Part shown: one piece after another, positions 17,822 to 27,322 of the stretch
Layout: each line of letters begins with the position of its first letter
Position numbering within the stretch: position 1 is the first letter of the stretch
Source of the DNA: Cryobacterium sp. Y11
GTDB lineage: Bacteria; Actinomycetota; Actinomycetes; Actinomycetales; Microbacteriaceae
Reading direction: 5' to 3'
NCBI RefSeq assembly: GCF_002929535.1
Contig: NZ_PJJO01000060.1
Coordinates: 124,001 to 188,000, forward strand
DNA: 64,000 nt
Notes under the pieces: model-generated
What the model was told of the DNA's origin: nothing
Databases searched by the model: none
What the model saw: only the letters and a program-made list of their open reading frames with translations
Made by a program: the position numbers and the translations under genes

Positions 17822-18901
17822 CTACCGGGCGGCGTCGAGGCGAGCCGCGGCGAGCATCTCGGCCGCCGCGAGCGTCGTGATCTCGTTCGCGCGGGCATCC
17901 GCGAAGACCTGCGTCAGCACGTCGCCGATATGGGCGACGCGCTGCGTGATCTGGGCGCGGTCAGCGTTCGGCTCGCTCGCCATGTCGAGGTAGACCACTC
18001 CGCCGCCGTTAACGACAAAATCCGGTGCCCAGAGGATGCCGCGCGCGTCTAATTGGGCCGCTCCGGCGTCGGTCGCGAGTTGGTTGTTGGCGGCACCGCA
18101 GACGCCGAGCACGTTGAGCTCGGCGATGACGCTGGCGGTCAGCGCGCCGCCGAGACCGCACGGCACGAACAGGTCGGCGTGCACCCGGTGGGCGCCAAGG
18201 GCCGACACCCAGCTGGCGCCGAGCTCCTCGGCCAGCGCGCGCTTGTCGGCATTGATATCCGTGACGGTCAGTGTTGCACCGGCCGCGGCGAGGGCGGTCG
18301 CGAGGCGCCCGCCAACCTGGCCGAGGCCGGAGATGACGAGGTGGCGGTCACGTACCGCGCGGCTGCCGAACAGCGCCTCGAGGGTGGATTCGATGCTCGC
18401 ATAGACGCCGGCCGCCGTGGCATCCGCTGGTTCGCCAACGCCGCCGCTCGCGACGGGCAGCCCGCAGACGTGATGTGTGCGCTCGGCGACGATGGCCATC
18501 AGTTCGGCGCTCGTCCCGACATCTTCGGCGGTCATATACGCGCCGTTCAAGCTTTCGATGGCGTCGCCGAGGTCGAGCATCGCCAGGCGCTTGTCCGCGT
18601 CGGTCAACACCGTGCCGAGCGGTAAGTAGATGACCGACTTGCCGCCGCCGCGGTTCAGGCCGGCGGCCGCGTTCTTGAGCGTCATGGCGGTAGAGAGGCG
18701 CAGCGCGTCGGCCACCGCATCGGTCCAGCTCGCGTATTGCCAGAGGCGCGCGCCGCCGAGGGCCTGGCCGAGCCGGGTGGAGTGTACGGCAACCGTGATC
18801 ATCAGACCGGAGCGCTCCCCGGTCGTGATCAGTACTTTCTCATGGGAAAGCGGGATCTGCGCGAGGGAATCGAGAGCGGCGGCAGGGTGCGTGAGGGTCA
18901 T
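17822..18901 (-). CDS. Leucine/valine dehydrogenase (Glu/Leu/Phe/Val dehydrogenase family)
   Basis: This NAD-dependent amino acid dehydrogenase deaminates branched-chain amino acids to 2-oxo acids. The 359-residue length and the catalytic-lysine loop GLNRGGGKSVIYLP (about residues 85-98) fit leucine or valine dehydrogenases better than the longer glutamate enzymes. The Rossmann motif GLGQVGGRLA is clear. The start is ATG 18901 (MTLTHPAAALD); the 76-residue upstream extension is not conserved-looking and crosses the purH terminator. Its product would feed branched-chain fatty acid synthesis or amino acid catabolism. It is transcribed separately from purH. Confidence 0.85.
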   Translation of the reverse strand: MTLTHPAAALDSLAQIPLSHEKVLITTGERSGLMITVAVHSTRLGQALGGARLWQYASWTDAVADALRLSTAMTLKNAAAGLNRGGGKSVIYLPLGTVLTDADKRLAMLDLGDAIESLNGAYMTAEDVGTSAELMAIVAERTHHVCGLPVASGGVGEPADATAAGVYASIESTLEALFGSRAVRDRHLVISGLGQVGGRLATALAAAGATLTVTDINADKRALAEELGASWVSALGAHRVHADLFVPCGLGGALTASVIAELNVLGVCGAANNQLATDAGAAQLDARGILWAPDFVVNGGGVVYLDMASEPNADRAQITQRVAHIGDVLTQVFADARANEITTLAAAEMLAAARLDAAR

Positions 18902-18985
18902 GAAAACTCCGTTGTTTCGGGCTTTGTGGGCCAGTGTGACGGTGCAGAGGGTGTGACACCGCCTCGAACAGGATAGCCGGAGTGG

Positions 18986-19026
18986 GTACGCAAAAAGCAC
19001 CCCCGATTCACAATCGACGGTGCTTC
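18986..19026 (-). terminator. Intrinsic terminator of purH
   Basis: GCACCGTCGATT and AATCGGGGGTGC (minus-strand order) form a stem closed by a short loop, followed on the minus strand by TTTTT. It lies just after the purH stop. Confidence 0.7.
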
Positions 19027-19037
19027 TCACCTGTGAC

Positions 19038-20705
19038 TCAGTGAAAGAAGTGACGCTCTCCGGTGAAGTACATCGAGACGCCAGCAGCGGTGGCCGCGGC
19101 GATGACTTCGGGGTCGCGCACCGATCCACCGGGCTGCACGACGGCCTTGATACCGGCCTCGAGCAGTACTTCGAGCCCGTCAGCGAACGGGAAGAACGCG
19201 TCAGAGGCCGCGACCGAGCCCTCGGCCCGCTCGCCGGCGCGGCTCACGGCGAGGTGGCAGGAGTCGACCCGGTTGACCTGGCCCATTCCCACACCAACGG
19301 ATGCCCCCGCGTGCGCGAGCAGAATAGCGTTCGACTTCACGGAGCGGCACGACTTCCACGCAAATTCGAGGTCGGCGCGAGTGGCGGCATCCACGTCGGG
19401 ACCGGCCACGAGGGTCCAGCCGGCCGAGCTGAATTCTTCGAAGCTGTCGGTCTCTTGCACGAGCAGGCCGCCAGAGATCTGGTGCAGTTCGAGCGAGGAA
19501 CGTTCGTAGTCGGCGGGCAATTCAAGCAGACGAATGTTCTTCTTCTTGGTGAGCAACTCAATCGCGGCCGGTTCGAAGCCGGGGGCAACGAGCACCTCGG
19601 TAAAGATCGCGCTGACCGTCTCAGCCATGCCGAGCGTGACGACGCGGTTCGCGGCGATCACGCCGCCGAACGCGGAGATCGGGTCGCAGGCGTGCGCGCG
19701 CAGGTGGGCCGAGGCGATGGAATCCGGAGCGTTCGGCTTGGCAATGGCGATTCCGCAAGGGTTCGCGTGCTTGACGATGGCGACCGCCGGCTCACTGAAG
19801 TCGAAGGCGGCGCGCACAGCAGCATCCGCATCGACGTAGTTGTTGTACGACATTTCTTTGCCGTGCAGCTGCTTGGCCTGGGCGATGCCGCGGCCGCCGT
19901 CGCCGACGTAGAGCGCTGCGGCCTGGTGCGAGTTCTCGCCATAACGCAAAATCGCCTCGCGGCTAACCTCGATGCCGAGTCCCTCGGGGAACGGCGACTC
20001 GTCCTCGTTTTCTTCTTCGACCGCCTCAAACTCGACGTCCTCTTCAAGCGCTTCCGTGTCGTCTTGCCACTGGTCGTAGACGTTCTCAGTGAACCAGGCC
20101 GACACGCTCAGGTCGTAGTCGGCGGTGTGATCGAACGCGAGCGAGGCGAGCTTCTGGCGCAGCTTGAGGGTCGAGCCGCCGGCAGCCACGGCGGCGATGA
20201 TCTCGCCGTAGTTGGCCGGGTCGACCACGATGGCCACGTTGGCATGATTCTTAGCGGATGCCCGCACCAGCGTCGGTCCACCGATGTCGATCTGCTCGAT
20301 CACGTCGGCCGCTTCGGCGCCGCTCTCCACGGTTTCAACGAAGGGGTACAGGTTGACGACGACCAGCTGGAAGGCCTTGATGCCGAGCTCGGCCAGTTGC
20401 GCTTCGTGCGTTTCGAGGCGCAGGTCGGCCAGGATTCCGGCGTGCACGCCCGGGTGCAGGGTCTTCACGCGGCCGTCGAGGGATTCCGGAAAACCGGTGA
20501 CTGCCGAGACATCGGTGACGTCTAGGCCTGCGGCGCGGATCGTGGCGGCGGTGGATCCAGTGGAAACGATTTCGACGCCATCCGCTTGTAGCGCGGCGGC
20601 GAGCTCGACCAGGCCGGTCTTATCGCTCACGGAAATGAGTGCGCGCTCGATGGTGATCTGGTCCCGGTTACGGTACGAGCTGGGCGCGTTGGTGTGGCCA
20701 CTCAT
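19038..20705 (-). CDS. purH: Bifunctional AICAR formyltransferase/IMP cyclohydrolase
   Basis: This catalyses the last two steps of de novo IMP synthesis. The 555-residue protein has an N-terminal MGS-like cyclohydrolase domain ([18 protein letters not shown], then [13 protein letters not shown]) and a C-terminal AICAR transformylase domain. It retains the KHANPCG and QPGGSVRD motifs. An acidic insertion ([21 protein letters not shown]) lies near residues 205-225. Its ATG overlaps the purN stop by 4 bp, so the pair is translationally coupled. Confidence 0.96.
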   Translation of the reverse strand: MSGHTNAPSSYRNRDQITIERALISVSDKTGLVELAAALQADGVEIVSTGSTAATIRAAGLDVTDVSAVTGFPESLDGRVKTLHPGVHAGILADLRLETHEAQLAELGIKAFQLVVVNLYPFVETVESGAEAADVIEQIDIGGPTLVRASAKNHANVAIVVDPANYGEIIAAVAAGGSTLKLRQKLASLAFDHTADYDLSVSAWFTENVYDQWQDDTEALEEDVEFEAVEEENEDESPFPEGLGIEVSREAILRYGENSHQAAALYVGDGGRGIAQAKQLHGKEMSYNNYVDADAAVRAAFDFSEPAVAIVKHANPCGIAIAKPNAPDSIASAHLRAHACDPISAFGGVIAANRVVTLGMAETVSAIFTEVLVAPGFEPAAIELLTKKKNIRLLELPADYERSSLELHQISGGLLVQETDSFEEFSSAGWTLVAGPDVDAATRADLEFAWKSCRSVKSNAILLAHAGASVGVGMGQVNRVDSCHLAVSRAGERAEGSVAASDAFFPFADGLEVLLEAGIKAVVQPGGSVRDPEVIAAATAAGVSMYFTGERHFFH

Positions 20706-21295
20706 GCGTTGGAGTACTCCTTGAGGTTCATGTGTCCGTTGGCGATGTCGAGTACGGCCTGAATGAGCAGGCGTCGCTCGACGATCTTGATGCGATTCTG
20801 CAGGGAAGTTTCGGTGTCGCCGGGCAGCACGTCAACGCGCTCCTGCACGAGGATGGGGCCCGCGTCGACACCGTTATCGACCACGATAATGCTCGCGCCG
20901 GTTTGCACGGCGCCGGCGCTGAGGGCGTCACGCACGGCGTGCGCACCCGGAAACTCGGGCAGATAAGCCGGATGTGTGTTGATCAGGTTCGGCGACAGCG
21001 CGGCGACCACGCGCGGCGGTAGCAGGCGCATCATGCCGCTAAGCACGACCAGGTCGGGCTGCCACTGCTGAATCTGGGCGAGCAGTTCGTCGCCCCAGGC
21101 GGCGCGGTCTGTAAACGACGAGAACGGCACGGAGAAGGCCGGAACGCCAAATTCAACCCCGAGCTCAAGCCCCTCGGCGTCTCGGTCGGCGCCGATTGCG
21201 ACGATGCGCGCCGGAAACTCGGCGTCTTCCGACGCCTCGAGCAGGGCTCGCAGATTGGAACCTCCGCCGGAGATTAAGACGACAATAGACAGCAC
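20702..21295 (-). CDS. purN: Phosphoribosylglycinamide formyltransferase
   Basis: This transfers formyl from 10-formyl-THF to GAR, step three of purine synthesis. The 197-residue product starts at GTG 21295 ([20 protein letters not shown]). The conserved [20 protein letters not shown] holds the catalytic Asn and His, and [10 protein letters not shown] the Asp. The longer frame to 21484 is Arg/Pro-rich shadow of the upstream gene. Its start lies 10 bp after perM, giving the operon perM-purN-purH. Confidence 0.95.
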   Translation of the reverse strand: MLSIVVLISGGGSNLRALLEASEDAEFPARIVAIGADRDAEGLELGVEFGVPAFSVPFSSFTDRAAWGDELLAQIQQWQPDLVVLSGMMRLLPPRVVAALSPNLINTHPAYLPEFPGAHAVRDALSAGAVQTGASIIVVDNGVDAGPILVQERVDVLPGDTETSLQNRIKIVERRLLIQAVLDIANGHMNLKEYSNA

Positions 21296-21305
21296 GGTGT
21301 TGAGC

Positions 21306-22541
21306 TTACCGTTTGGCAGGGATACGCATCCGGCCCGCGAGCATGCCGAGGGCCGCCGCAACGCCGATTTCGGCTGCGGCCAGCGCGCCGACCAGTAGCG
21401 GATCCGGCCCAACCTCCACGAGGCGCCCGGGGCCCATCGCGCCGGCTGACCACCAGGCGAGCAGGCCGAGCAGCGCACCGGCAACCACGCCCATACCGAG
21501 GCCGGTCAGGATGTGCTCGAGCGTGGTGCGCTCGGGCACGCCGGGCCGATCCAGCCGCTGCCGAGTCACGACGGCACACACGAAGCCGATCAGCACCGGA
21601 ACGAGCAAGCCGAGAAATCCGTAGGCCGGCGTTCCCTGCGGCAGCGCGCCGAAGATGGGCAGGCCGGGCAGGGTGCCAACGACGGTACCTATCGGCGAGA
21701 CCGTGCTGCCGACGCCCATCGCGATGCCGGGTCCGATAAACCAGGCTGTGGCCCAGATCACGAAGTTGGGGATGAGCGCGAGCTGCGCGAGGGTGATCGT
21801 GCCGCCGCCGACGACACCGGCTTGCACCGCCTCGTAGAGCCCGATAATGGTCGCGTAATTGACGGCGATCAGCACGGTAACGGCCACGGCCGACACGATC
21901 AGCACCCCGGCGGCGGCAGCGGTTCCGCCGCGCAGTGCGCCGGCGATCACGATGCGCGTGGTCTGCGGCAGCTTTCGATACCACGAACGGATGCGCCGGC
22001 TCACCGGATCCAGACGCTTTGCAACTTCCACGGTCTTGCGCCGCCCCAGTTCCGCCCCGGCCACGACGCCAGCCGCATAGATGAGCGTCGGTAGCACGAG
22101 CCCCTGCAGCTGGTTGGGCGTCACCGTCTCCGAGACGGCGGACAGGGTCACCAGCGCGGCGAGAACCGCATAGCTGCCAACGGCTACGCCGACGCCGGTC
22201 CAGCGATGCGGGGTTTCGGCGGCGCGACGGCCGGTGTGCATGCCCATGAGCACAGAAAGCATGGCGAAGCCGAGCGGCACGACGGTGATCAGAAAAGGGG
22301 TGTCTGCGCCAGCCAGGCCGAGCGCGGCGGCAATGTCGGGGCCGAGCTGCACCGTGAGGTCGACGCCGTTGCCGAGCAGCCAAATATCGGCCGCAGCTCG
22401 CCAGAACACGAACCACTCAACCGACAAGCCGAAGTGGGCGGCCCACAGTACGGTGAGCGGCACCATGGCGAGGCCAATGCCGATAGCGACAACAAGTAAT
22501 GCCTCAAGAGCGGCGAGCAGGGCTGTCGTTATGCGATTCAT
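21306..22541 (-). CDS. DUF6350/PerM-like integral membrane protein
   Basis: A 411-residue protein with about nine hydrophobic helices. By position (directly before purN-purH) and character it is the DUF6350 protein called PerM in mycobacteria, which is tied to cell division and persistence there. The start is ATG 22541 ([21 protein letters not shown]); a TAGGCT hexamer lies 14 nt upstream, so the leader is at most a few bases. The function in this organism is inferred from synteny only. Confidence 0.8.
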   Translation of the reverse strand: MNRITTALLAALEALLVVAIGIGLAMVPLTVLWAAHFGLSVEWFVFWRAAADIWLLGNGVDLTVQLGPDIAAALGLAGADTPFLITVVPLGFAMLSVLMGMHTGRRAAETPHRWTGVGVAVGSYAVLAALVTLSAVSETVTPNQLQGLVLPTLIYAAGVVAGAELGRRKTVEVAKRLDPVSRRIRSWYRKLPQTTRIVIAGALRGGTAAAAGVLIVSAVAVTVLIAVNYATIIGLYEAVQAGVVGGGTITLAQLALIPNFVIWATAWFIGPGIAMGVGSTVSPIGTVVGTLPGLPIFGALPQGTPAYGFLGLLVPVLIGFVCAVVTRQRLDRPGVPERTTLEHILTGLGMGVVAGALLGLLAWWSAGAMGPGRLVEVGPDPLLVGALAAAEIGVAAALGMLAGRMRIPAKR

Positions 22542-22729
22542 CCGTTGTGAGCCTATATCGCCGCGCCGACATTGCCCGCCAGCACGCGCCCAGGCCCGGG
22601 CCTCTGCCGCGCCCAGTCCGTGCGCAACTGCGGAGATATCAGAGCCCCAACGCACACGTGCGCATCGTTTCGCGGCCCAACGGGCATCCGCTCGAAATAT
22701 CCGCAAGTAGGCACGCCCAACCACGCACA

Positions 22730-22758
22730 AAGGGCCCGCCGATAATCGGCGGGCCCTT
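22730..22758 (-). terminator. Terminator of sucD
   Basis: AAGGGCCCGCCGAT and its exact reverse complement surround a single central base. On the minus strand the stem runs into TTTG. It sits 14 bp after the sucD stop. Confidence 0.8.
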
Positions 22759-22771
22759 CAACTGGTGCTAC

Positions 22772-23659
22772 TTACAGTGCGGCGAGTGCCTCGCGCAGCA
22801 GGGTGGCAGCCTCACTCGGCGTTTTTCCGACCTTGACTCCGGCGGCCTCGAGGGCCTCCTTCTTGCCCTGGGCGGTTCCGGCTCCGTCAGAGACGATGGC
22901 GCCGGCGTGGCCCATGGTCTTGCCCTCTGGTGCGGTGAAACCGGCCACGTAGCCGATGACCGGCTTCGTGACGTGCGCCTTGATGTACTCGGCGGCCTTC
23001 TCTTCAGCGTCGCCGCCGATTTCGCCGATCATGACGATCGCGAGCGTCTCCGGGTCGTTCTCGAAGGCCTCGAGGGCGTCGATGTGCGTGGTGCCAATGA
23101 TGGGGTCGCCACCGATACCGATCGCGGTGGAGAAGCCGAGGTCCCGCAGTTCGTACATCATCTGGTAGGTCAGGGTGCCCGACTTGGAGACGAGTCCGAC
23201 CGGACCCTTGCCGGTGATGTTCGCCGGCGTGATGCCAACGAGAGCTTCACCGGGCGTGATGATGCCGGGGCAGTTCGGACCGATGATGCGGGTCTTGTTG
23301 CCCTTTTTGATGGCGTACGCCCAGAACTCGGCCGAGTCCTGAACCGGAACGCCCTCGGTGATGATAACGAGGAGCGGAATCTCGGCGTCGATCGCTTCGA
23401 TGACGGCGTCCTTGGTGAACACCGGCGGTACGAAGATGATCGAGACGTCGGCGCCGGTCTTCTCGACGGCCTCTTTGACCGTGCCGAAGACGGGCAGCGA
23501 AACGTCTCCGTGCACGACGGTGGTGCCGGCCTTGCGGGCGTTGACGCCACCGACGACCTGGGTACCGGCCTTGAGCATGAGGGCGGTGTGCTTGGTGCCC
23601 TCACCTCCGGTGATGCCCTGAACGATGACCTTGGAGTCCTTGTTGAGGAAGATTGACAT
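22772..23659 (-). CDS. sucD: Succinyl-CoA synthetase, alpha subunit
   Basis: SucD carries the CoA site and the phosphohistidine of succinyl-CoA ligase, which converts succinyl-CoA to succinate with ADP or GDP phosphorylation in the TCA cycle. The 295-residue protein begins [21 protein letters not shown] (CoA-binding loop) and has [12 protein letters not shown] in the middle. The phosphohistidine segment [20 protein letters not shown] follows. It lies 8 bp after sucC and shares its transcript. Confidence 0.97.
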   Translation of the reverse strand: MSIFLNKDSKVIVQGITGGEGTKHTALMLKAGTQVVGGVNARKAGTTVVHGDVSLPVFGTVKEAVEKTGADVSIIFVPPVFTKDAVIEAIDAEIPLLVIITEGVPVQDSAEFWAYAIKKGNKTRIIGPNCPGIITPGEALVGITPANITGKGPVGLVSKSGTLTYQMMYELRDLGFSTAIGIGGDPIIGTTHIDALEAFENDPETLAIVMIGEIGGDAEEKAAEYIKAHVTKPVIGYVAGFTAPEGKTMGHAGAIVSDGAGTAQGKKEALEAAGVKVGKTPSEAATLLREALAAL

Positions 23660-23667
23660 GTTGTCCC

Positions 23668-24837
23668 TTACTTCGCTGCGTGGGCGAGTTCGGCGGCCTT
23701 GGCGGCGCCCTCGTCCATGGTGGCGGCCAGTGTTACGAGCGGGTGGTTCGCCTCAGCGAGGATGCGACGACCCTCCTCGACGTTGTTACCGTCGAGGCGC
23801 ACCACGAGCGGCTTATTGGCGCTCGAACCGAGCTCGGCGAGCGCGCCAACGATGCCCTTCGCGACGGCGTCACAGGCGGTGATGCCGCCGAAGACGTTGA
23901 CGAACACGCTCTTGACCTGCGGGTCACCGAGGATGACGTCGAGGCCGGCTGCCATGACCTCAGCGGATGCTCCGCCCCCGATGTCGAGAAAGTTGGCCGG
24001 CTTGACGCTGCCGAAGTTCTCGCCGGCGTAGGCAACAACGTCGAGCGTCGACATGACGAGCCCAGCGCCGTTGCCGATGATGCCAACTTCGCCGTCGAGC
24101 TTGACGTAGTTGAGGCCGGCAGCCTTGGCCTTGGCCTCGAGCGGGTCAGCTGCAGCAGCATCCTCAAGGAGGGCGTGCTTGGGGTGACGGAAGTCGGCGT
24201 TCTCATCGAGCGTGACCTTGCCGTCGAGGGCGATGATGTCGCCCTCTTCGGTCAGTACGAGCGGGTTGACCTCGACCAGGGTCGCGTCTTCACCGGTGAA
24301 TACGTTGTAGAGCTTGACGAAGACCGGAGCGACCTTGTCGACGAGCTCGGCCGGGAACTTCGCGTCGATGGCGATCTGCTTGGCGACGGCGAGGTCGATG
24401 CCCACTGCGGGGTCGATAGCCGTGTACGCGAGCGCTTCGGGCTTTTCGACGGCGAGAATTTCGATCTCGACACCACCCTCGTAGCTGGCCAGCGACAGGT
24501 AGGAGCGGTTGGAGCGGTCGAGCAGTACGGAGAAGTAGAACTCTGCCTTGATGCGAGCTCCACCGGCCACCATGACGCGGTGCACGGTGTGGCCCTTGAT
24601 GTCGAGGCCCAAAATGTCGCGGCCTGCGGCCTCGGCGTCATCCGGGGTCTTGGCTACCTTGACGCCGCCGGCTTTGCCACGGCCGCCAACCTTGACCTGC
24701 GCCTTGACGACGACAACGCCGCCGAGCTTCTCGGCCGCTGCACGCACGTCGGCGGGGGTGTCCGCGATGATGCCCGGCAGAACCGGCACACCATATTCCT
24801 CAAAGAGGTCTCTCGCTTGGTACTCGTAAAGGTCCAC
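23668..24837 (-). CDS. sucC: Succinyl-CoA synthetase, beta subunit
   Basis: The beta subunit binds nucleotide through an ATP-grasp domain and pairs with SucD. The 389-residue product starts at GTG 24837 ([21 protein letters not shown]), the universal SucC N-terminus; the 60-residue extension to 25017 is rejected. Other landmarks are [16 protein letters not shown] and [12 protein letters not shown]. The 227-bp gap upstream holds its promoter, back to back with the VIT gene. Confidence 0.97.
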   Translation of the reverse strand: MDLYEYQARDLFEEYGVPVLPGIIADTPADVRAAAEKLGGVVVVKAQVKVGGRGKAGGVKVAKTPDDAEAAGRDILGLDIKGHTVHRVMVAGGARIKAEFYFSVLLDRSNRSYLSLASYEGGVEIEILAVEKPEALAYTAIDPAVGIDLAVAKQIAIDAKFPAELVDKVAPVFVKLYNVFTGEDATLVEVNPLVLTEEGDIIALDGKVTLDENADFRHPKHALLEDAAAADPLEAKAKAAGLNYVKLDGEVGIIGNGAGLVMSTLDVVAYAGENFGSVKPANFLDIGGGASAEVMAAGLDVILGDPQVKSVFVNVFGGITACDAVAKGIVGALAELGSSANKPLVVRLDGNNVEEGRRILAEANHPLVTLAATMDEGAAKAAELAHAAK

Positions 24838-25064
24838 GCTGCTCTTCCAATCCGCGTCTTGGCGATCACACCGCCGGTGAAGATATATGAGGTTATTGGT
24901 AACAGCAGTCGTTGCCGCAAAATAGCTCGACATCAAGACATACCGGCCCGTGAAAACTCTATCGCGTGAATTAGGGGTCGAGTCGCACCCCTGGTCACGG
25001 CCCATCACGCAAGGCAAGCCACACCTTGCTAGACCAGCTAGCGGCGTAATGCTTACCTATACTC

Positions 25065-25775
25065 ATGACCAATCTGTCTCAAGTGGTGGAACCACACGCT
25101 GCTGGCCTCGCCTCACGGCTCAATTGGCTGCGCGCCGGTGTTCTCGGCGCGAACGATGGCATCGTATCCGTCGCTGCACTGGTGGTCGGTGTGGCGGCAG
25201 CGACCACGGATTCTCACGTCATCCTTATCGCCGGTGTCGCGAGCCTGCTGGCTGGGGCGATTTCGATGGCCCTCGGCGAATACGTGTCGGTGAGCAGCCA
25301 GCGTGACTCCGAACGCGCCCTGATCGCCAAGGAGACCTGGGAACTCGAAAATGAGCCCGAGGAGGAGCTCGCCGAACTGGCCGGCTTCTACGAAGCAAAG
25401 GGGCTCTCAGCCCAGACCGCCCAGCAAGTGGCGGTCGAGCTGACCAAGCATGACGCCCTCGCGGCGCACCTCGAAGTTGAGCTGCACATCACCGAACAAG
25501 ACGTGTCCAATCCCTGGCACGCGGCGTACGCATCCGCTATCGCCTTCACTGTTGGTGCGGCGCTTCCCCTGCTCGCCGTGCTGCTGCCGCCAGCCGAATG
25601 GCGCATTGCTGCCACGTTTATGGCGGTGCTGATCGCCCTCGTCATCACCGGCTGGCTCAGCGCCCACCTCGGCAATAGCCCCAAGCCGCGGGCCATCGCA
25701 CGCATTGTCATCGGCGGCATTCTCGCGCTCGCCGTGACTTATGTCATCGGCGCGCTCATCGGCGGCAGCGTGTAG
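25065..25775 (+). CDS. VIT1/CCC1 family iron/manganese transporter
   Basis: A 236-residue membrane protein of the vacuolar iron transporter family. LRAGVLGANDGIVSVAALVVGVAAA (about 23-47) and AGAISMALGEYVSVSSQRDSE (about 64-84) are the diagnostic first and second helices. An acidic metal-binding stretch follows (ETWELENEPEEELAEL), then three C-terminal helices. It would move Fe(II) or Mn(II) out of the cytoplasm. It is divergent from sucC and probably shares no regulation with the DUF3054 gene, which has its own promoter. Confidence 0.9.
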   Translation: MTNLSQVVEPHAAGLASRLNWLRAGVLGANDGIVSVAALVVGVAAATTDSHVILIAGVASLLAGAISMALGEYVSVSSQRDSERALIAKETWELENEPEEELAELAGFYEAKGLSAQTAQQVAVELTKHDALAAHLEVELHITEQDVSNPWHAAYASAIAFTVGAALPLLAVLLPPAEWRIAATFMAVLIALVITGWLSAHLGNSPKPRAIARIVIGGILALAVTYVIGALIGGSV

Positions 25776-25787
25776 CTCACCGGCAAC

Positions 25788-25793
25788 TAGGCT
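25788..25793 (+). promoter_or_regulatory. -10 box of leaderless DUF3054 gene
   Basis: TAGGCT begins 12 nt upstream of the ATG at 25800. Confidence 0.55.
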
Positions 25794-25799
25794 AAGAAA

Positions 25800-26210
25800 A
25801 TGGCATCACTGCACACCGGATCTGGCCCAATCTCCCGTAAATCGATCATCGTGGCGGGCGCACTCGACGCGTTCCTGGTGCTTGTGTTTGCCGTGAGCGG
25901 TCGACTGAACCACGGTGAAACCCTGGCCGGCCTTGGCGTGACCTATTGGCCTTTTCTCGGTGGGCTGATCATCGGCTGGCTGTTGCTGCGCGCCTGGCGA
26001 CACCCACACAATCTGGTCTGGACCGGTCTCGGCGTCTGGACCGCGACCGTCGCCGGCGGCCTGCTCCTGCGGCTCGCGAGCGGCCAGGGCGTGCAGGTCA
26101 GTTTCGTCATTGTCACGATTATTGTGCTCGGTGTCTTCTTGCTCGGCTGGCGCGCAATCGCCGCGCTCGTGCGTCGCGCCTCTCGCAAACGGATGCCCAC
26201 CCCGGCCTGA
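25800..26210 (+). CDS. DUF3054 family membrane protein
   Basis: A 136-residue protein with four membrane helices. ALDAFLVLVFAVSGRLNHGE and TYWPFLGGLIIGWLLLRAWRHP are typical of the actinobacterial DUF3054 family, which has no known function. The start is set by a -10 box 12 nt upstream. It sits 24 bp after the VIT gene. The 241 bp that follow contain an AT-rich stretch with a T7 run and the promoter of the next gene. Confidence 0.8.
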   Translation: MASLHTGSGPISRKSIIVAGALDAFLVLVFAVSGRLNHGETLAGLGVTYWPFLGGLIIGWLLLRAWRHPHNLVWTGLGVWTATVAGGLLLRLASGQGVQVSFVIVTIIVLGVFLLGWRAIAALVRRASRKRMPTPA

Positions 26211-26439
26211 TCCTAGATTCTCGCCCCGTTCCGCTGCGGGCTCAAGCGTAGAGCTCTGGCCAGAGGTCTGGCTCCGCGTTACTCCGCGGCGGTGTCGTCG
26301 GTCAACAGATAAAGTCACCCCACGAACCGGGACGATGCTCGCTACAGATTCCGAATGCTGGCAAAATTAGATACGAGACTCACGCCCTTAAACCCGAGTG
26401 AAACCCGAATAAATCTCGCTTTTTTTGTTGGATATGTGG

Positions 26440-26445
26440 GATAAT
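26440..26445 (+). promoter_or_regulatory. -10-like box (GATAAT) of the gene at 26452
   Basis: GATAAT lies with its first base 12 nt upstream of the ATG at 26452. The region is markedly more AT-rich than its surroundings. Confidence 0.45.
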
Positions 26446-26451
26446 TTAGGT

Positions 26452-26946
26452 ATGGATATCAATGACGATCCACCTCCGCAACCTCCGAGCGCGAGTCGCG
26501 AGACCGACGTTCTCGCAGCAGAGAACGCTGCGGTTGACGCCCGGGTAGTAGTGAATGCTGCGGAGCGTGCCGAGTGGGCAGCTGAGATGGCGGCAGCGGG
26601 GATTGTGCCCGGCAAGCCCGCGCACACGCGGCATTCGGCGAGAACGATCCCGATCTCTGGGGTGAAGGCCCTGGACTATGTGGTCGCGGCGTCGCTTCAG
26701 GACTGGAAGGCACGTCCCGTTGATGTAGAGCAGGTGCGGCTGCTCGACGTGGTGCGGGAGTGTGACCTCGCCATCAACCGCGCTCACGCCGCGCGTGCGG
26801 CGGCGATCAACGACGTCGCCCGGTGGATAGCCAGCACCGCAACCGACACCGATGCTGATACCGCCGATGACACCCCGAAGCGCCCGGTCGATGTCTGGGC
26901 CGAGCTCGCCGACCCCAACCACGATTGGGCCAGCACACCGTTCTAG
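26452..26946 (+). CDS. Hypothetical protein, DUF222-like fragment
   Basis: A 164-residue acidic, Ala-rich soluble protein. The central part (VRLLDVVRECDLAINRAHAARAAAINDVARW) resembles the start of DUF222 proteins, which in Microbacteriaceae usually carry a C-terminal HNH nuclease. Here nothing follows: the protein stops after WAELADPNHDWASTPF. It may be a truncated copy or a distinct small protein. ATG 26452 is preferred over TTG 26425 because of the promoter spacing. No operon partner is present. Confidence 0.5.
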   Translation: MDINDDPPPQPPSASRETDVLAAENAAVDARVVVNAAERAEWAAEMAAAGIVPGKPAHTRHSARTIPISGVKALDYVVAASLQDWKARPVDVEQVRLLDVVRECDLAINRAHAARAAAINDVARWIASTATDTDADTADDTPKRPVDVWAELADPNHDWASTPF

Positions 26947-27004
26947 GCCTCGCTGCCGTTGGTTGAACCGGCACGCGAGATCTTGGCCGCTCTGCGACCT
27001 ACGC

Positions 27005-27243
27005 TCAGGATGCATCCATCTCGCTGACGCTGGGCTCCCCGTCGTGCCATTCACGTAGCGCCGACATGGGCGTGGGGTCCAGATTTGGGTAGCCGGCCAG
27101 CGCCCCCTGCATGGTCCTGCGGGTGAGGTCGCTCATGCACGCCGCCGCGAGCGGCACCGTGCGCATCCACTCACCGAGCGCCGCGACCTGGACCTCGCCG
27201 CGTGCGGTCAGTGGCGCGTCGCACCAGCCCTGATCGGCAAGCT
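27005..27243 (-). pseudogene. Remnant of a histidine phosphatase family gene
   Basis: Reading the minus strand from about 27243 to a stop at 27005-27007 gives DQGWCDAPLTARGEVQVAALGEW, then SDLTRRTMQGA and ALREWHDGE. These match the 'D-x-PL-x-x-x-G', 'SDL-x-R-x-x-Q' and 'REWxxG' blocks of phosphoglycerate-mutase-like phosphatases. The N-terminal RHG catalytic motif and the C-terminal half are missing. It fills most of the gap between the DUF222-like gene and the large membrane gene. Confidence 0.6.
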
Positions 27244-27322
27244 GTCAATTTGGCGAGCCTAGACGCTCCCGTGCGCCGGTAGTATTCTCGGCGCATTAGC
27301 AGGCCGTCGACAGGTGGTTCCG

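Noticed and set aside
19020..20525. Long plus-strand ORF opposite purH
   Set aside because: Antisense shadow of purH; no start signal and no protein-like motifs.
22499..23656. Plus-strand ORF opposite sucD
   Set aside because: Runs through the sucD terminator and the antisense of sucD; not a gene.
23653..24969. Long plus-strand ORF opposite sucC
   Set aside because: Antisense shadow of sucC, caused by its codon bias.
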